Assembly (NCBI RefSeq): GCF_011801125.1
Contig: NZ_CP046171.1
Coordinates: forward strand, 1,674,001 to 1,738,000
Length of the DNA stretch: 64,000 nt
Origin: Nocardia brasiliensis
GTDB lineage: Bacteria; Actinomycetota; Actinomycetes; Mycobacteriales; Mycobacteriaceae
Reading direction: 5' to 3'
The notes below the pieces were generated by a model. It saw only the letters and a program-made list of their open reading frames with translations. It did not search any database and was not told where the DNA came from. This document shows positions 51,865-60,618 of this stretch, piece by piece. The translations under genes and the position numbers were made by a program. How positions within the stretch are numbered: the first letter of the stretch is position 1; each line of letters begins with the position of its first letter.

Positions 51865-53232
51865 TCATCGGGGCAGGACGCAGCGGAAAACGGTCGTATC
51901 GCCTTCGCGGTGGTAGACGACATCGCCGCCCAGGAGCCTGGCGTTCTCCCTCGCGATGGCCAGCCCGAGACCTGCTCCGCCGGTGCGGGTTCGCGATTCC
52001 GATACCTTGTACATCCGTTCGAAGACGCGATCGGCCTGTTCGGCGGGTATACCAACGCCGTGGTCACGGACTTCGACCCACGACGAGGCCGCAGAGCTGC
52101 CGATGGTGATGGTGACCGGTGGGTGTCCGTGCCGGAGCGCATTGCCGACGAGGTTCGCGATGATGGCCTCCAGGCGGCGCGGGTCGCTGTTAATCGTTGG
52201 GCCCACACCGGTTTCGGGCAGCACCGTTACCCGATGAGACCAACCACGCAGCCGTAGCGTGCGAAGCGTCAGGTTGGCGAGATCGACCGATTCCGACAGG
52301 ACCGACGCGGTGCCGCGGTCGCGTTGCGACATTTCGAGCAGGTCGTCCACCAGGCGCGCGAGATCCGTGATCTGCGAACCGATCAGCCGCGCGGCGGTTC
52401 CGGCGTGGCCGCCTTGCCCGGCCAGCTCCTCGTCGAGTACCTCCGCGGCCGGCACGAGTGCGGCGAGCGGACTGCGCAATTCATGTGCGACGTCGCTGAC
52501 GAAGCGCTTGGCGCGTTCGTCCTGTTCCGTCAAGCCGCGGATGGTTTCCCGTTGCCGCTCCACCATGTCGTTGAATGTGGTTGTGACATCCTGGAATTCG
52601 TCGATATCGGTGTCCGGCAGCCGGCTGTCCGGCGCGCCGTCGGCGACTTCGCGGGCGGCACTCTGGATGCCGCGCAGGGGGCGGACGATGGATCGCGTGA
52701 GAGCGAATCCCAGTGCTGTGCCGATGACCGCGCAGCCGAGTACCGACAGCACGATGATCCACAGGAGCTGGTGCAGTTTCTCCTGCACTCCGGCTAACTC
52801 GCGAACGGTATAGATGGAGACGTAACGGTCTGTGGCACCGCTTGTTTCGGGAGCGGAATAGCCGATGGCCACTCTCCGGCCCGGCAACCGTTGGAACAGA
52901 TACATGTCTCGCGAGCGGTCGAGCTTCTCGCGCAGCCCGGCGGAGATCTCGCCCAGCTGAGTGTCCCCTTGACGCACCACCGCGCCGTTCACCGTCACGG
53001 TGTAGTTGTTGTACGGGGAATTGAGGTAGTCGGTCCCGTGGCCCGACTTCTCGATATCCCGCCGAAACTCGGTGTAGACACTCTGCTGCGCACCTTCGTA
53101 GACCCAGCCCCGCACCTTCACCGCGAGCGCACCACCGGTCGACATGGCCGTCACACAGGCGACGAAGATCATGGCCACCAGGATTCGGTCGCGCATGCTC
53201 GTGAGCACGCGCCACCGCGCCCGTCGTCTCAC
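51865..53232 (-). CDS. Membrane sensor histidine kinase
   Basis: The 455-residue protein has two membrane segments (LVAMIFVACVTAMSTGGALAV near 17-37, and LLWIIVLSVLGCAVIGTALGFAL near 155-180) with an extracytoplasmic sensor of about 115 residues between them, then HAMP, HisKA (DVAHELRSPLAAL, phospho-acceptor His250), and the ATPase domain with N box NLVGNALRHG, DHGVGIP and GAGLGLAI. GTG 53232 overlaps the stop of the response regulator gene (GTGA). The signal is unknown; flanking remnants suggest a cell-wall or glycopeptide link. Confidence 0.93.
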   Translation of the reverse strand: MRRRARWRVLTSMRDRILVAMIFVACVTAMSTGGALAVKVRGWVYEGAQQSVYTEFRRDIEKSGHGTDYLNSPYNNYTVTVNGAVVRQGDTQLGEISAGLREKLDRSRDMYLFQRLPGRRVAIGYSAPETSGATDRYVSIYTVRELAGVQEKLHQLLWIIVLSVLGCAVIGTALGFALTRSIVRPLRGIQSAAREVADGAPDSRLPDTDIDEFQDVTTTFNDMVERQRETIRGLTEQDERAKRFVSDVAHELRSPLAALVPAAEVLDEELAGQGGHAGTAARLIGSQITDLARLVDDLLEMSQRDRGTASVLSESVDLANLTLRTLRLRGWSHRVTVLPETGVGPTINSDPRRLEAIIANLVGNALRHGHPPVTITIGSSAASSWVEVRDHGVGIPAEQADRVFERMYKVSESRTRTGGAGLGLAIARENARLLGGDVVYHREGDTTVFRCVLPR

Positions 53233-53912
53233 GGCGCGGCTCGGAATCGGTAGCCGAATCCGCGGACCGTCTCGATCATGCTGTCCCCGTTCGCATCGTC
53301 GAGCTTGCCGCGCAGTCGTAGGACGGCATTGTCGACGAGCCGCGAATCGCCGAGAAAGTCCTGTTTCCAGGCCAATTCGAACAGCTGCTCGCGACTGAGC
53401 ACCTGTCCCGGGTGGTCGGCGAGCACGAACAGCAGGCGCTTCTCGGTCGGGCTGAGGCGCAACGGGACACCGTCGCGGGTGACCTCGGCGGCGAGCCGAT
53501 CGATTCGCACGCCCGATCCGGCGCCGTCCGCCGGTGGCGGATCGGCAACGGCCGACGACGACTGCCGCCTGACGAGTGCCTTGATCCGGGCGTCGAGCAC
53601 GCGCGGACTGACCGGCTTGATCACATACTCGTCCGCCCCGACCTCCAGCCCGGCCACGATGTCGACGTCGTCGGATCGTGCCGTGAGCATCAGGATCGGG
53701 ATCGAACTCCACCGCCGGATATTCCGGCAGATCGCGAACCCGTCCTCGCCCGGCAAACCCACATCCAGCACGACGACATCGGCCTCGGCCACTCGCGCCG
53801 CGAGATCCGCCGTCGCCTCCGACAGATGGTCGACGTGATGTCCGAGACGTTCCAGCGACATCACAAGAGCCTCGACAATCTGCGGGTCATCCTCCACCAG
53901 TAGTAGGTTCAT
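53229..53912 (-). CDS. OmpR-type response regulator
   Basis: The 227-residue protein has a receiver domain (LLLVEDDPQIVEAL, phospho-acceptor Asp50 in VVLDVGLPGEDG, LTARSD, conserved Lys in DEYVIKPVSP) and a winged-helix DNA-binding domain (LSPTEKRLLFVLADHPGQVLSREQLFELAW, RLVDNAVLRLRGKL, ETVRGFGYRF). Its ATG overlaps the TGA of the upstream M15 peptidase remnant (ATGA, 53909-53912), showing that the peptidase gene was once part of this operon. Confidence 0.95.
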   Translation of the reverse strand: MNLLLVEDDPQIVEALVMSLERLGHHVDHLSEATADLAARVAEADVVVLDVGLPGEDGFAICRNIRRWSSIPILMLTARSDDVDIVAGLEVGADEYVIKPVSPRVLDARIKALVRRQSSSAVADPPPADGAGSGVRIDRLAAEVTRDGVPLRLSPTEKRLLFVLADHPGQVLSREQLFELAWKQDFLGDSRLVDNAVLRLRGKLDDANGDSMIETVRGFGYRFRAAP

Positions 53913-54124
53913 CGACCAATTGTCTCCCGCGGACCACGCTGTTCCTCGAAGAGGCACGCCAGCCCAGCGTCCACCGGCATCGGGTTCAGGCGGCGGACAG
54001 CCCGGACGGCGGTGAGTTCGAAATGCCAGAACTCGTTCGCATATGTCTGGCAAAAGCCGTAGTCGCCGACATACCGCGCCACCCAATCGACTGCCTGCAC
54101 CGCCGGTCCGAGACCACCGACCAC
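53909..54124 (-). pseudogene. C-terminal remnant of an M15 D-Ala-D-Ala peptidase (VanX/VanY-like)
   Basis: The last 70 residues read AVDWVARYVGDYGFCQTYANEFWHFEL, the end of M15 zinc peptidases, in which E and H of the ExWH motif are catalytic/metal-binding. The frame stays open to about 54180 but has no M15 resemblance there, and the first zinc-site half (SxHxxGxAxD) is absent. The stop overlaps the response regulator start. It is therefore a truncated first gene of the two-component operon. Confidence 0.65.
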
Positions 54125-54241
54125 ACCAGCGACAGCAAGGCGGCCGACTTCATCGAAGTGTGGAAGTCGCGGCAGGGTACGAACCGAAAGGGGTTGCGGG
54201 GGTGAGCTGGTCGGCGCCGTCGCTACTGGTGGGTGTGCCGC

Positions 54242-54409
54242 TCATGACTCTGTGGCCTCGTCGATGGCCTCATCGAGGCCGATGGTGATGGCCCGTGCTT
54301 CGAACTGTGCCCAGGCGTAGAGGTCATCGAGGCGGGAACGAACGGGATCGCCGAAGAGTGGAACGGCAATCGCCCTGATGGGGTTGGTGTGGAAGAACTT
54401 CTCCGACAC
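54242..54409 (-). CDS. Short protein gene downstream of vapC
   Basis: A 55-residue frame starts with GTG 2 nt after the vapC stop and reads VSEKFFHTNPIRAIAV, then PLFGDPVRSRLDDLYAWAQFEAR and ITIGLDEAIDEATES. Position, close spacing and amphipathic composition support a real gene, perhaps a third toxin-antitoxin component or an accessory regulator. No family was recognised. Confidence 0.5.
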   Translation of the reverse strand: MSEKFFHTNPIRAIAVPLFGDPVRSRLDDLYAWAQFEARAITIGLDEAIDEATES

Positions 54410-54411
54410 CG

Positions 54412-54804
54412 TCAGTGAGGTGCTTCCCAGGCCAGTCCAGCGGCTTCCGCCGCCTCGCCGAGGCGTTTGTCGTATGCGACCACCGCGGTGAGGTCCGCGC
54501 CCATCTCGAGGGCTGTGGCGAGATGGATCGCATCCAGGCTGCGCACTGATGCTGGTGATACAGCGGCTGCGTTCGCCCGGACGATGCCATCGATTTCGAG
54601 CATGTCTATCCGGGCGAGCACTCCGGGTACGTGGACGAGATCAGCTGGTTCGGCGGCCCGCACGGCACGGGCCAGTTCGACCTCGACGAGAGAGGATGCG
54701 ACCCAGGGCAAGTCGGGTCGTTCATCGAGCCACCGGACGAGCGCCGCCGTCTCGGCTTCCGGATGGACCAACTTGACCAGGGCGCTGGTATCGAGATAGA
54801 GCAT
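54412..54804 (-). CDS. vapC: VapC-type PIN-domain ribonuclease toxin
   Basis: The 130-residue PIN domain begins MLYLDTSALVKLVHPE (Asp5), with conserved acidic residues again in the VEVELARAV region, SLDAIHLATAL and VVAYDKRLGEAA. It should cut RNA with magnesium. Its ATG overlaps the TGA of the antitoxin gene (54802-54806). Confidence 0.92.
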   Translation of the reverse strand: MLYLDTSALVKLVHPEAETAALVRWLDERPDLPWVASSLVEVELARAVRAAEPADLVHVPGVLARIDMLEIDGIVRANAAAVSPASVRSLDAIHLATALEMGADLTAVVAYDKRLGEAAEAAGLAWEAPH

Positions 54805-55103
54805 CAGTACCGCTCGTTATCGCGCAGAGCCTGCAGGGCGGCGCCCACTCGGTTCGCGTTATCGGCGGGTGCGCGATCGAGCCGGCGACGAATATCAGCG
54901 AGTAGGTCTGCGCGTCCCCTCGAGGCCGGACGCATTCTGCCTTCGGCCGTCAATCGGGCCCGCGCATCACGCGTCGGATCGACCGGGACGATTCGGCCGA
55001 CGATCGTGCCCCGCTCGGTGATGTCTACGGTCTCTCCCGCCTTGACCAGAGCCAAGGTCCGCGCGGTGTGGTGTGAGAGTTCGCGGATTGGGATGGCGGT
55101 CAT
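54804..55103 (-). CDS. vapB: VapB/Phd-YefM-type antitoxin
   Basis: The 99-residue protein begins with TAIPIRELSHHTARTLALVKAGETVDITERGTIVGRIVP, the Phd/YefM fold DNA-binding part, and ends in an arginine- and aspartate-rich toxin-binding tail (RGRADLLADIRRRLDRAPADN). It represses its own operon and neutralises VapC. ATG 55103 starts the conserved domain. Confidence 0.9.
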   Translation of the reverse strand: MTAIPIRELSHHTARTLALVKAGETVDITERGTIVGRIVPVDPTRDARARLTAEGRMRPASRGRADLLADIRRRLDRAPADNANRVGAALQALRDNERY

Positions 55104-55464
55104 ATACCGATTGTGACACAAAAATGTGTAACAGAGATGGAAAGGAGGCACGGATCGCGCGCGGGACAGGACTGGTCGAAAGCCGGATCGCCGCGGTGGC
55201 CGACCGAGGCGCCGCCAGCGTATCGCTGTTCGTCGGCACCCTGGCCTCGCCGCGGCACGCGCTCGCCCGCCTGGGCACCGTTCGGTGCGAGCTCGCCGCC
55301 GCCCTCACCCTACCGACCCGAACACAGTGGACAGGCTGGGATTCCAAGCCAGCTGCCCGAACCCGGAAATCCGATCACACCATCACCGCCTCGGAGCTCG
55401 GCCAGACCCGGCGGTGATCGTGGCGTTCGTCAGCGAACACCCGCAGCACCCGGCCGAGCTCCTC
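55104..55464. other. Stretch without a recognised intact gene
   Basis: Upstream of vapB lies about 360 bases without a convincing gene. It contains the vapB promoter region, and the right part leads into a broken transposase frame. Confidence 0.4.
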
Positions 55465-55665
55465 ATGGAGAACTTCTTCTCTACCTTGAAGACCGAGCCG
55501 GCGCATCGGAACAGTTGGCGGATAAGGGAAGATGCAGAGAGCGCACTGTTCGCCTACATCGATGGCTGGTACAACACCCAGCGGATCCAGAAGAAGCTCG
55601 GTTGGCGGTCACCCGACGAGTACGAAGCCAGTTATCATCACCGGGTTCATGCTGGAACCAGATAA
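55465..55665 (+). pseudogene. IS3-family transposase C-terminal remnant
   Basis: The frame reads ENFFSTLKTEPAHRNSWR, then AESALFAYIDGWYNTQRIQKKLGWRSPDEYE, the end of an IS3-type OrfB. Everything before is missing, so it is a scrap. Confidence 0.8.
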
Positions 55666-55792
55666 TCCGCTCTCCGTATTGGCGGGGGTTCCTCAGATCG
55701 TCGAGGCGTCGGATTCGAAGACCGCCGCCAAGCAACTGGGGCACTCCCGCGAGGGGATCACCGAGCGGCACTACATCGCGTCACCCGAGTAA
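55649..55792 (+). pseudogene. Tyrosine recombinase C-terminal scrap
   Basis: In another frame, TAAKQLGHSREGITERHYIASPE ends in a stop. The LGHS...T..HY pattern is the last catalytic part (His and nucleophilic Tyr) of a tyrosine recombinase. It lies 165 bp from the tRNA-Lys 3' end, a usual integration site. Confidence 0.55.
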
Positions 55793-55910
55793 GCGCAGGA
55801 CTCATCGGCGGTGCTGGAGTTGGGTTTCGGCGGAGCCAGCTGACGAACACGGCTGGGTGCGCGAAGGTTTGGGATATTTTTGGGAACGGTCCGATTCACC
55901 CGGTCAAACA

Positions 55911-55951
55911 ACACGGCCCCTGACCTGGCATGCCAAGTCAGGGGCCGTGTT
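55911..55951. terminator. Terminator downstream of tRNA-Lys
   Basis: Stem ACGGCCCCTGAC (55913-55924) with its complement (55937-55948), plus TGG/CCA pairs inside, flanked by A-rich sequence on the left and GTTTGT on the right. It works for the leftward tRNA. Confidence 0.8.
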
Positions 55952-55953
55952 TG

Positions 55954-56029
<76 letters not shown>

Positions 56030-56334
56030 TTGCTCCGTGTTCCGGTGCGTGAGAAACCTTAACAGGCCGAGGGTGCAGATGTGAAATCGCGCCCTGACCG
56101 GCGCGAATGGGTGCCTGGGTTGTCGTGTTAACAACCGAGGGGGTGGTTCGGATCTATCCCGTGTAACACCACAGTGTCGACGCGGGATTCGCGTTGGTGC
56201 GGGACCCGCGGACTGGCAGAATGTCCGAATGTGGTCTCGACCGTTCCGCGGACACGGCTGGTTGAGCTGTAGCGGTCGGGATCCGAAGCCATCGGTGTGC
56301 TTCTGATGCGCCGAGACTTGAAACGGGGTTGGAG

Positions 56335-57549
56335 ATGAGCGTTGGTCGAGGTCAGCGTCGGTGGATGCGACATATCAGCGGGCCTGTTGCCGTGCTTGCG
56401 GTGGCAGCACTGGCCCTGTCCGGTTGCTCGTCGTCGAGCACGACGGACTCGTCCACGGCCATGATCGACCGTAATCCGGTACTGGAGCTGATCAAGCCGA
56501 AGTTGCTGTCCCCGATCAAAGATGGCGATGTCGGTGTGTCGCCGGGTGTGCCGTTGGCCTTCAACGTGGAGGACGGCCGGTTCACCAATGTGACGTTGGT
56601 CAACGCGCAGGACAAGCCGGTGGCGGGCAAGCTGGCCGCCGACGGCAGGTCGTGGGAGACCACCGAGGTGCTCGGCTACGGCAAGACCTACCGGTTGAAG
56701 GCGGACGCGATCGGCCTGGGCGGCGCGAATTCGGCCACGTTGAGCTTCACCACCAGTTCCCCGGACAGTCAGACCAAGCCGTATCTGCTGCCCGGCGAGG
56801 GTGATGTCGTCGGCATCGGCCAGCCGGTGGCGATCCAGTTCGATGAGAACATTCCGGACCGCAGGGCCGCGCAGGACGCGATCAAGATCACCACCGAGCC
56901 GCCGGTGGAGGGCGCGTTCTACTGGGTGAACAACCGCGAGGTCCGGTGGCGGCCGGAGAACTTCTGGGCGCCGGGGACCAAGGTCACCGTCAATGTGAAC
57001 GTCTATGGCCGTGATCTCGGTAACGGGCTGTACGGCCAGGACAACATCCAGTCGTTCTTCACCATCGGCGACGCCCAGATCTTCACCGCCGACGACAACA
57101 CCAAGCAGGTGGTGGTCGAGCGCAACGGCGAGGTGATCAAGACCATGCCCACCTCGATGGGTAAGAACAGCACGCCCACCGACAATGGCATCTACATCGT
57201 GGGCGACAAGTTCGACAAGATGATCATGGACTCCTCGACCTACGGCGTCGCGGTGAACTCGCCGGACGGATACAAGACGCCGGTCGACTATGCGACCCGA
57301 ATCTCCTACAGCGGCATCTTCTTCCACTCCGCGCCGTGGTCGGTCGGGCAGCAGGGCTACAGCAACACCAGCCACGGTTGCCTGAACCTGAGCCCCGCCA
57401 ACGCGCAGTGGGTGTACCAGAACGCCAAGCGCGGCGACATCACCATCGTCAAGAACACCGTCGGCGGAACGCTTTCCGGCACGGACGGGCTCGGTGACTG
57501 GAACATCCCGTGGTCGGTCTGGAAGGCAGGCAACGCCGACCGCGGCTGA
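56335..57549 (+). CDS. L,D-transpeptidase lipoprotein (LdtMt2-like)
   Basis: The 404-residue protein has a lipoprotein signal ([14 protein letters not shown]), two Ig-like domains (about 55-150 and 150-250), and the YkuD catalytic domain with [29 protein letters not shown]: His347 and Cys349. It forms 3-3 crosslinks in peptidoglycan outside the membrane and would be a carbapenem target. The tryptophan-containing C-terminal tail (DWNIPWSVW) is as in the mycobacterial enzyme. ATG 56335 is chosen over TTG 56329. Confidence 0.94.
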   Translation: MSVGRGQRRWMRHISGPVAVLAVAALALSGCSSSSTTDSSTAMIDRNPVLELIKPKLLSPIKDGDVGVSPGVPLAFNVEDGRFTNVTLVNAQDKPVAGKLAADGRSWETTEVLGYGKTYRLKADAIGLGGANSATLSFTTSSPDSQTKPYLLPGEGDVVGIGQPVAIQFDENIPDRRAAQDAIKITTEPPVEGAFYWVNNREVRWRPENFWAPGTKVTVNVNVYGRDLGNGLYGQDNIQSFFTIGDAQIFTADDNTKQVVVERNGEVIKTMPTSMGKNSTPTDNGIYIVGDKFDKMIMDSSTYGVAVNSPDGYKTPVDYATRISYSGIFFHSAPWSVGQQGYSNTSHGCLNLSPANAQWVYQNAKRGDITIVKNTVGGTLSGTDGLGDWNIPWSVWKAGNADRG

Positions 57550-57562
57550 CGGTGGGACTCGG

Positions 57563-57592
57563 ACGGGCCATCAGTGCGAACTGGTGGCCCGT
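57563..57592. terminator. Terminator between convergent genes
   Basis: Arms ACGGGCCA (57563-57570) and TGGCCCGT (57585-57592) with a 14-nt loop lie between the transpeptidase stop and the convergent polymerase stop, followed by TCGTCTATTT. Confidence 0.65.
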
Positions 57593-57596
57593 TCGT

Positions 57597-59264
57597 CTAT
57601 TTGGCGTCGAAATAGCTCTCGACGATCGCCGTGGTGAACGGGAAGCGGACCGGTGTGCGGCCGAAGGTGAGGTGGCCCGCGTTCTCGGCCGCGGTGCTGA
57701 TCGCGGCGGCGACCGTTTCGGCCTCCTCGGCCGGACAGTGCACGATGACCTCGTCGTGCTGGAAGAAGACGAGTTCGGCGCGCAGGCCGGCCTGTGACAT
57801 CGCGTGCCGCAGACCGGCGAGCAGCAGCAGTGCCCAGTCGGCGGCGCTGCCCTGCACAACGAAGTTCCTGGTGAAGCGGCCGCGCGCCCGGGCGGCGGAG
57901 GTGCCGAACCCGCGGAACTCCTCCTCGTCATGGATCGGTTCGACCTCGGGCGCGGTGACCGGCGGGCAGGTGCGGCCCAGCCAGGTGCGCACCAGGCGAC
58001 CCTCCTCGCCCGCGTGCGCGGCGTCGTCGACGTAGGCCATCGCGGCCGGGTAGCGGCGCCGGAGTTCGGCCAGGTGCGTGAGCGCATCGCCGGAGGTCTG
58101 GCCGTACATCGCGCCCAGCATGGCGATCTTGGCCTGGTCGCGTTCGCCGCCGAACGCGTGGGCCGCTAGATCCGCGTACAGGTCGTGGCCGCGGCCCGCG
58201 AGTTCCATCAGCCCGGGGTCGCGGGACACCGCGGCGAGCACGCGCGGCTCCATCTGCGCGGCGTCGGCGACCACCAATCGCCAGCCGGGATCGGCGCGAA
58301 TGGCCTGGCGGATCACCTTCGGGATCTGTAGTGCGCCGCCGCCGTTGGTGGTCCAGCGGCCCGAAACCGTGCCGCCGGGCAAGTATTCGGGTCGGAATCG
58401 TCCGTCGTGCACCCACTGTTCCAGCCAGGACCAGCCGTTCGCGGTGTGCAGCCGGTAGAGCGACTTGTACGCCAGCAGCGGCGCGATCGCCGGATGATCG
58501 ATGCGCTGCAGCTCCCACTTTCGCGTGGACGACAGCGGAATCCCCACCCGGGCAAAGGCTCTGATGATGTCCTGGGGCAGGTCGGGGCGAACCCGCACGC
58601 CGTTGCCGAACGCGCGGGAGACCTCGTCGGCGAGCTCGGCCATCCGGCGTGGCTCCAGCCCACCCGGAAAGCGTTCGCCCAGTAGGTTGTCCAGCAGTTC
58701 GCGGTGGACGTCCGCGCGCCAGGGGATGCCGGCGCGGTTGAGTTCGGTGGCCACCAGCATGCCCGCCGACTCGGCCGCGAGCAGCAGCCGCATCCGGTCC
58801 GGATGCTCGGTTTTCGCGGTCCTGGCCACCTGCGCCGCGTACACCTCGAGCAGCGCGGTGAACTCGTCGACGCCGGGCGGCGGTGGCGCCGGGCCGGAAT
58901 CGAACAGTGACGGTTGGGTTTCCGCGGCCCGCACCGGCGCGTCCGGTGGGACGGGCAGGTTGTGCAGCCGGGCCCAAGCGGCCGCGAGCGAGCGGGGTTG
59001 GCCCGACTGGCCTTCCTCGTGGCCGATCAGCAGGGACTCGGCGGCCTGCACGTCGTAGCAGCGCGCCACGCGCACGCCCGCCGCCAGCAACGGCCGGTAG
59101 ATATCGGTGGTACTGCGCCAGACCCACCGTTCGACCTCGGGCCGGGACCGCACGGCATCGATGAGCGACGGCTCGTGCCGCACCGGGCCCGCGGGTCTGC
59201 CGTCGGCATCGAGCGGGCACAGCCGGGCGCCGCCCTCGCCTGTTTCCGCCACCGCCCACCGCAT
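57597..59264 (-). CDS. Bifunctional 3'-5' exonuclease/DNA polymerase of family A
   Basis: The 555-residue protein has an N-terminal exonuclease-like half (the first 200 residues keep the shape but few acidic motifs) and a family A polymerase half: EYLPGGTVSGRWTTNGGGALQIPK, motif A VVADAAQMEPRVLA, an O-helix-like DQAKIAMLGAMYGQTSGDA, and motif C FFQHDEVIVHCP. It differs from PolA in its short length and in lacking the 5' nuclease. Similar proteins occur across actinobacteria, probably in repair. Confidence 0.88.
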   Translation of the reverse strand: MRWAVAETGEGGARLCPLDADGRPAGPVRHEPSLIDAVRSRPEVERWVWRSTTDIYRPLLAAGVRVARCYDVQAAESLLIGHEEGQSGQPRSLAAAWARLHNLPVPPDAPVRAAETQPSLFDSGPAPPPPGVDEFTALLEVYAAQVARTAKTEHPDRMRLLLAAESAGMLVATELNRAGIPWRADVHRELLDNLLGERFPGGLEPRRMAELADEVSRAFGNGVRVRPDLPQDIIRAFARVGIPLSSTRKWELQRIDHPAIAPLLAYKSLYRLHTANGWSWLEQWVHDGRFRPEYLPGGTVSGRWTTNGGGALQIPKVIRQAIRADPGWRLVVADAAQMEPRVLAAVSRDPGLMELAGRGHDLYADLAAHAFGGERDQAKIAMLGAMYGQTSGDALTHLAELRRRYPAAMAYVDDAAHAGEEGRLVRTWLGRTCPPVTAPEVEPIHDEEEFRGFGTSAARARGRFTRNFVVQGSAADWALLLLAGLRHAMSQAGLRAELVFFQHDEVIVHCPAEEAETVAAAISTAAENAGHLTFGRTPVRFPFTTAIVESYFDAK

Positions 59265-59586
59265 GCCCAGAGTCTGTCAGCCAGGACCGACAATCTCGGC
59301 CCGGAACGCAGCGCGTTGCCGAGTACCTGCGCGCTGCGGTTCGGACGCGACAAAGTGAGATGCCGATGCCCGAGCGGGTGCGGTGCACTCGACGCGTGAG
59401 GATCAGACCAGAAGCCCGCCAGGACGCCGGGGCCGTCGCGGCACTGCACACGAAACGCTGGACGAACGCCCCGCCCACTTCGACCAACGTTTCGAGTTGA
59501 CCGAGCTCGAATACACCTGGCTCCTAAAGGATCCGCCGGGGTAGGCGGGGAGCGCGGTGGCGGAGGCACTCGGTATGCAAAGAAAA
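59265..59586. other. Intergenic DNA with a possible GNAT vestige
   Basis: No intact gene. A short plus-strand frame from 59396 reads VRIRPEARQDAGAVAALH, like the start of a GNAT domain, but stops after about 35 residues. It is probably a vestige. Confidence 0.3.
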
Positions 59587-59617
59587 GGGCCAGGTCAGGG
59601 GAAACCTGACCTGGCCC
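59587..59617 (-). terminator. Terminator downstream of tRNA-His
   Basis: A 13-bp perfect stem GGGCCAGGTCAGG with a 5-nt loop, followed on the minus strand by TTTTCTTT. It ends the leftward tRNA transcript. Confidence 0.88.
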
Positions 59618-59622
59618 GTTCG

Positions 59623-59696
59623 GGTGACCGACGGGACTCGAACCCGCGACAGCCAGGATCACAACCTGGTGCTCTACCAACTGAACTACGGTCACC
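59623..59696 (-). tRNA. tRNA-His (anticodon GUG)
   Basis: The minus strand has acceptor GTGACCG/CGGTCAC with an extra 5' G (59696) facing C73, as is special to tRNA-His, anticodon arm CCAGG-TTGTGAT-CCTGG, and T arm CGGGTTCGAGTCCCG. It lies directly after orn, the same order as in mycobacteria. Confidence 0.94.
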
Positions 59697-59750
59697 ATCG
59701 CCGGTGTAATACCGGCGCCGTCGATATTAGCGTGTCAACCCTTCGAGTCC

Positions 59751-60398
59751 CTAATCGGTTTCCGGCGAGCCGCTGACCTGGGCCGATTCTGCGGTCGACG
59801 CGCCGCCGATCTCGGCGGCGACGGCGGCGATCTCCGCGGTGGACGGGCCGGGGGCCGCGACGAACGCCGTGCGGCGGTAGTACTCGAGTTCGCGGATCGA
59901 CTCCTTGATGTCGGCGAGCGCGCGGTGCGCCAGGCCTTTTTCCGGCTGACCGAAGTAGATGCGCGGGTACCAGCGACGGCACAGCTCCTTGATCGAGCTC
60001 ACGTCGATCATGCGGTAGTGCAGGTGCGCGTCGAGCGCGGGCATGTCACGGGCGATGAAGCCGCGATCGGTTGCGATCGAGTTGCCGGCGAGCGGGACCG
60101 TGCGCGGTGTCGGCACGTATTGGCGGATGTAGTCGAGCACCTGCTCCTCGGCCTCGGCCATGGTGACGGTGGAGCGGCGCACCTCTTCGGTCAGTCCGGA
60201 GCGCGCGTGCATGTCGACGACCACCGGGGGCATGGCGGCCAGGGCCGCGTCATCGGCGTGGATCACGATGTCCACGCCCTCGCCGAGGATATTGAGATCG
60301 CTGTCGGTGACGAGCGCGGCCACCTCGATCAGCTTGTCGCTCTCCAGGCGCAGGCCTGTCATCTCGCAATCCATCCACACCACATATTTGTCCGACAC
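59751..60398 (-). CDS. orn: Oligoribonuclease
   Basis: The 215-residue DEDDh exonuclease reads [10 protein letters not shown] (Asp and Glu), [17 protein letters not shown] (Asp), and [14 protein letters not shown] (His and Asp). It degrades RNA dinucleotides, including pGpG, in the cytoplasm. The start is GTG 60398. A C-terminal Ala/Ser-rich extension is as in other actinobacteria. It is divergent from the HerA-like gene. Confidence 0.95.
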   Translation of the reverse strand: MSDKYVVWMDCEMTGLRLESDKLIEVAALVTDSDLNILGEGVDIVIHADDAALAAMPPVVVDMHARSGLTEEVRRSTVTMAEAEEQVLDYIRQYVPTPRTVPLAGNSIATDRGFIARDMPALDAHLHYRMIDVSSIKELCRRWYPRIYFGQPEKGLAHRALADIKESIRELEYYRRTAFVAAPGPSTAEIAAVAAEIGGASTAESAQVSGSPETD

Positions 60399-60618
60399 GG
60401 CAGCAACATTAGCTCTGTCCCGTTTGCGGTGCCGTCGCGCCGCGTGTCCGCGGCGGGGTGTCGCGGGGGGTCACCGGTGTGGCGACAATCTCGCTGGGGC
60501 GTGCCGCGCCCGATCCGGCGTCGCGGAGATACAGTTTCGGGCAGATCGGCACGGGCGTTTTCGGTACGACAGCAAACACTGCGTTACGCAGTTCGAGTCA
60601 GACCAGACGGAGGGCGCA

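Noticed and set aside
59396..59500. Short GNAT-like start as a gene
   Set aside because: Only about 35 residues before a stop and no continuation of the domain.
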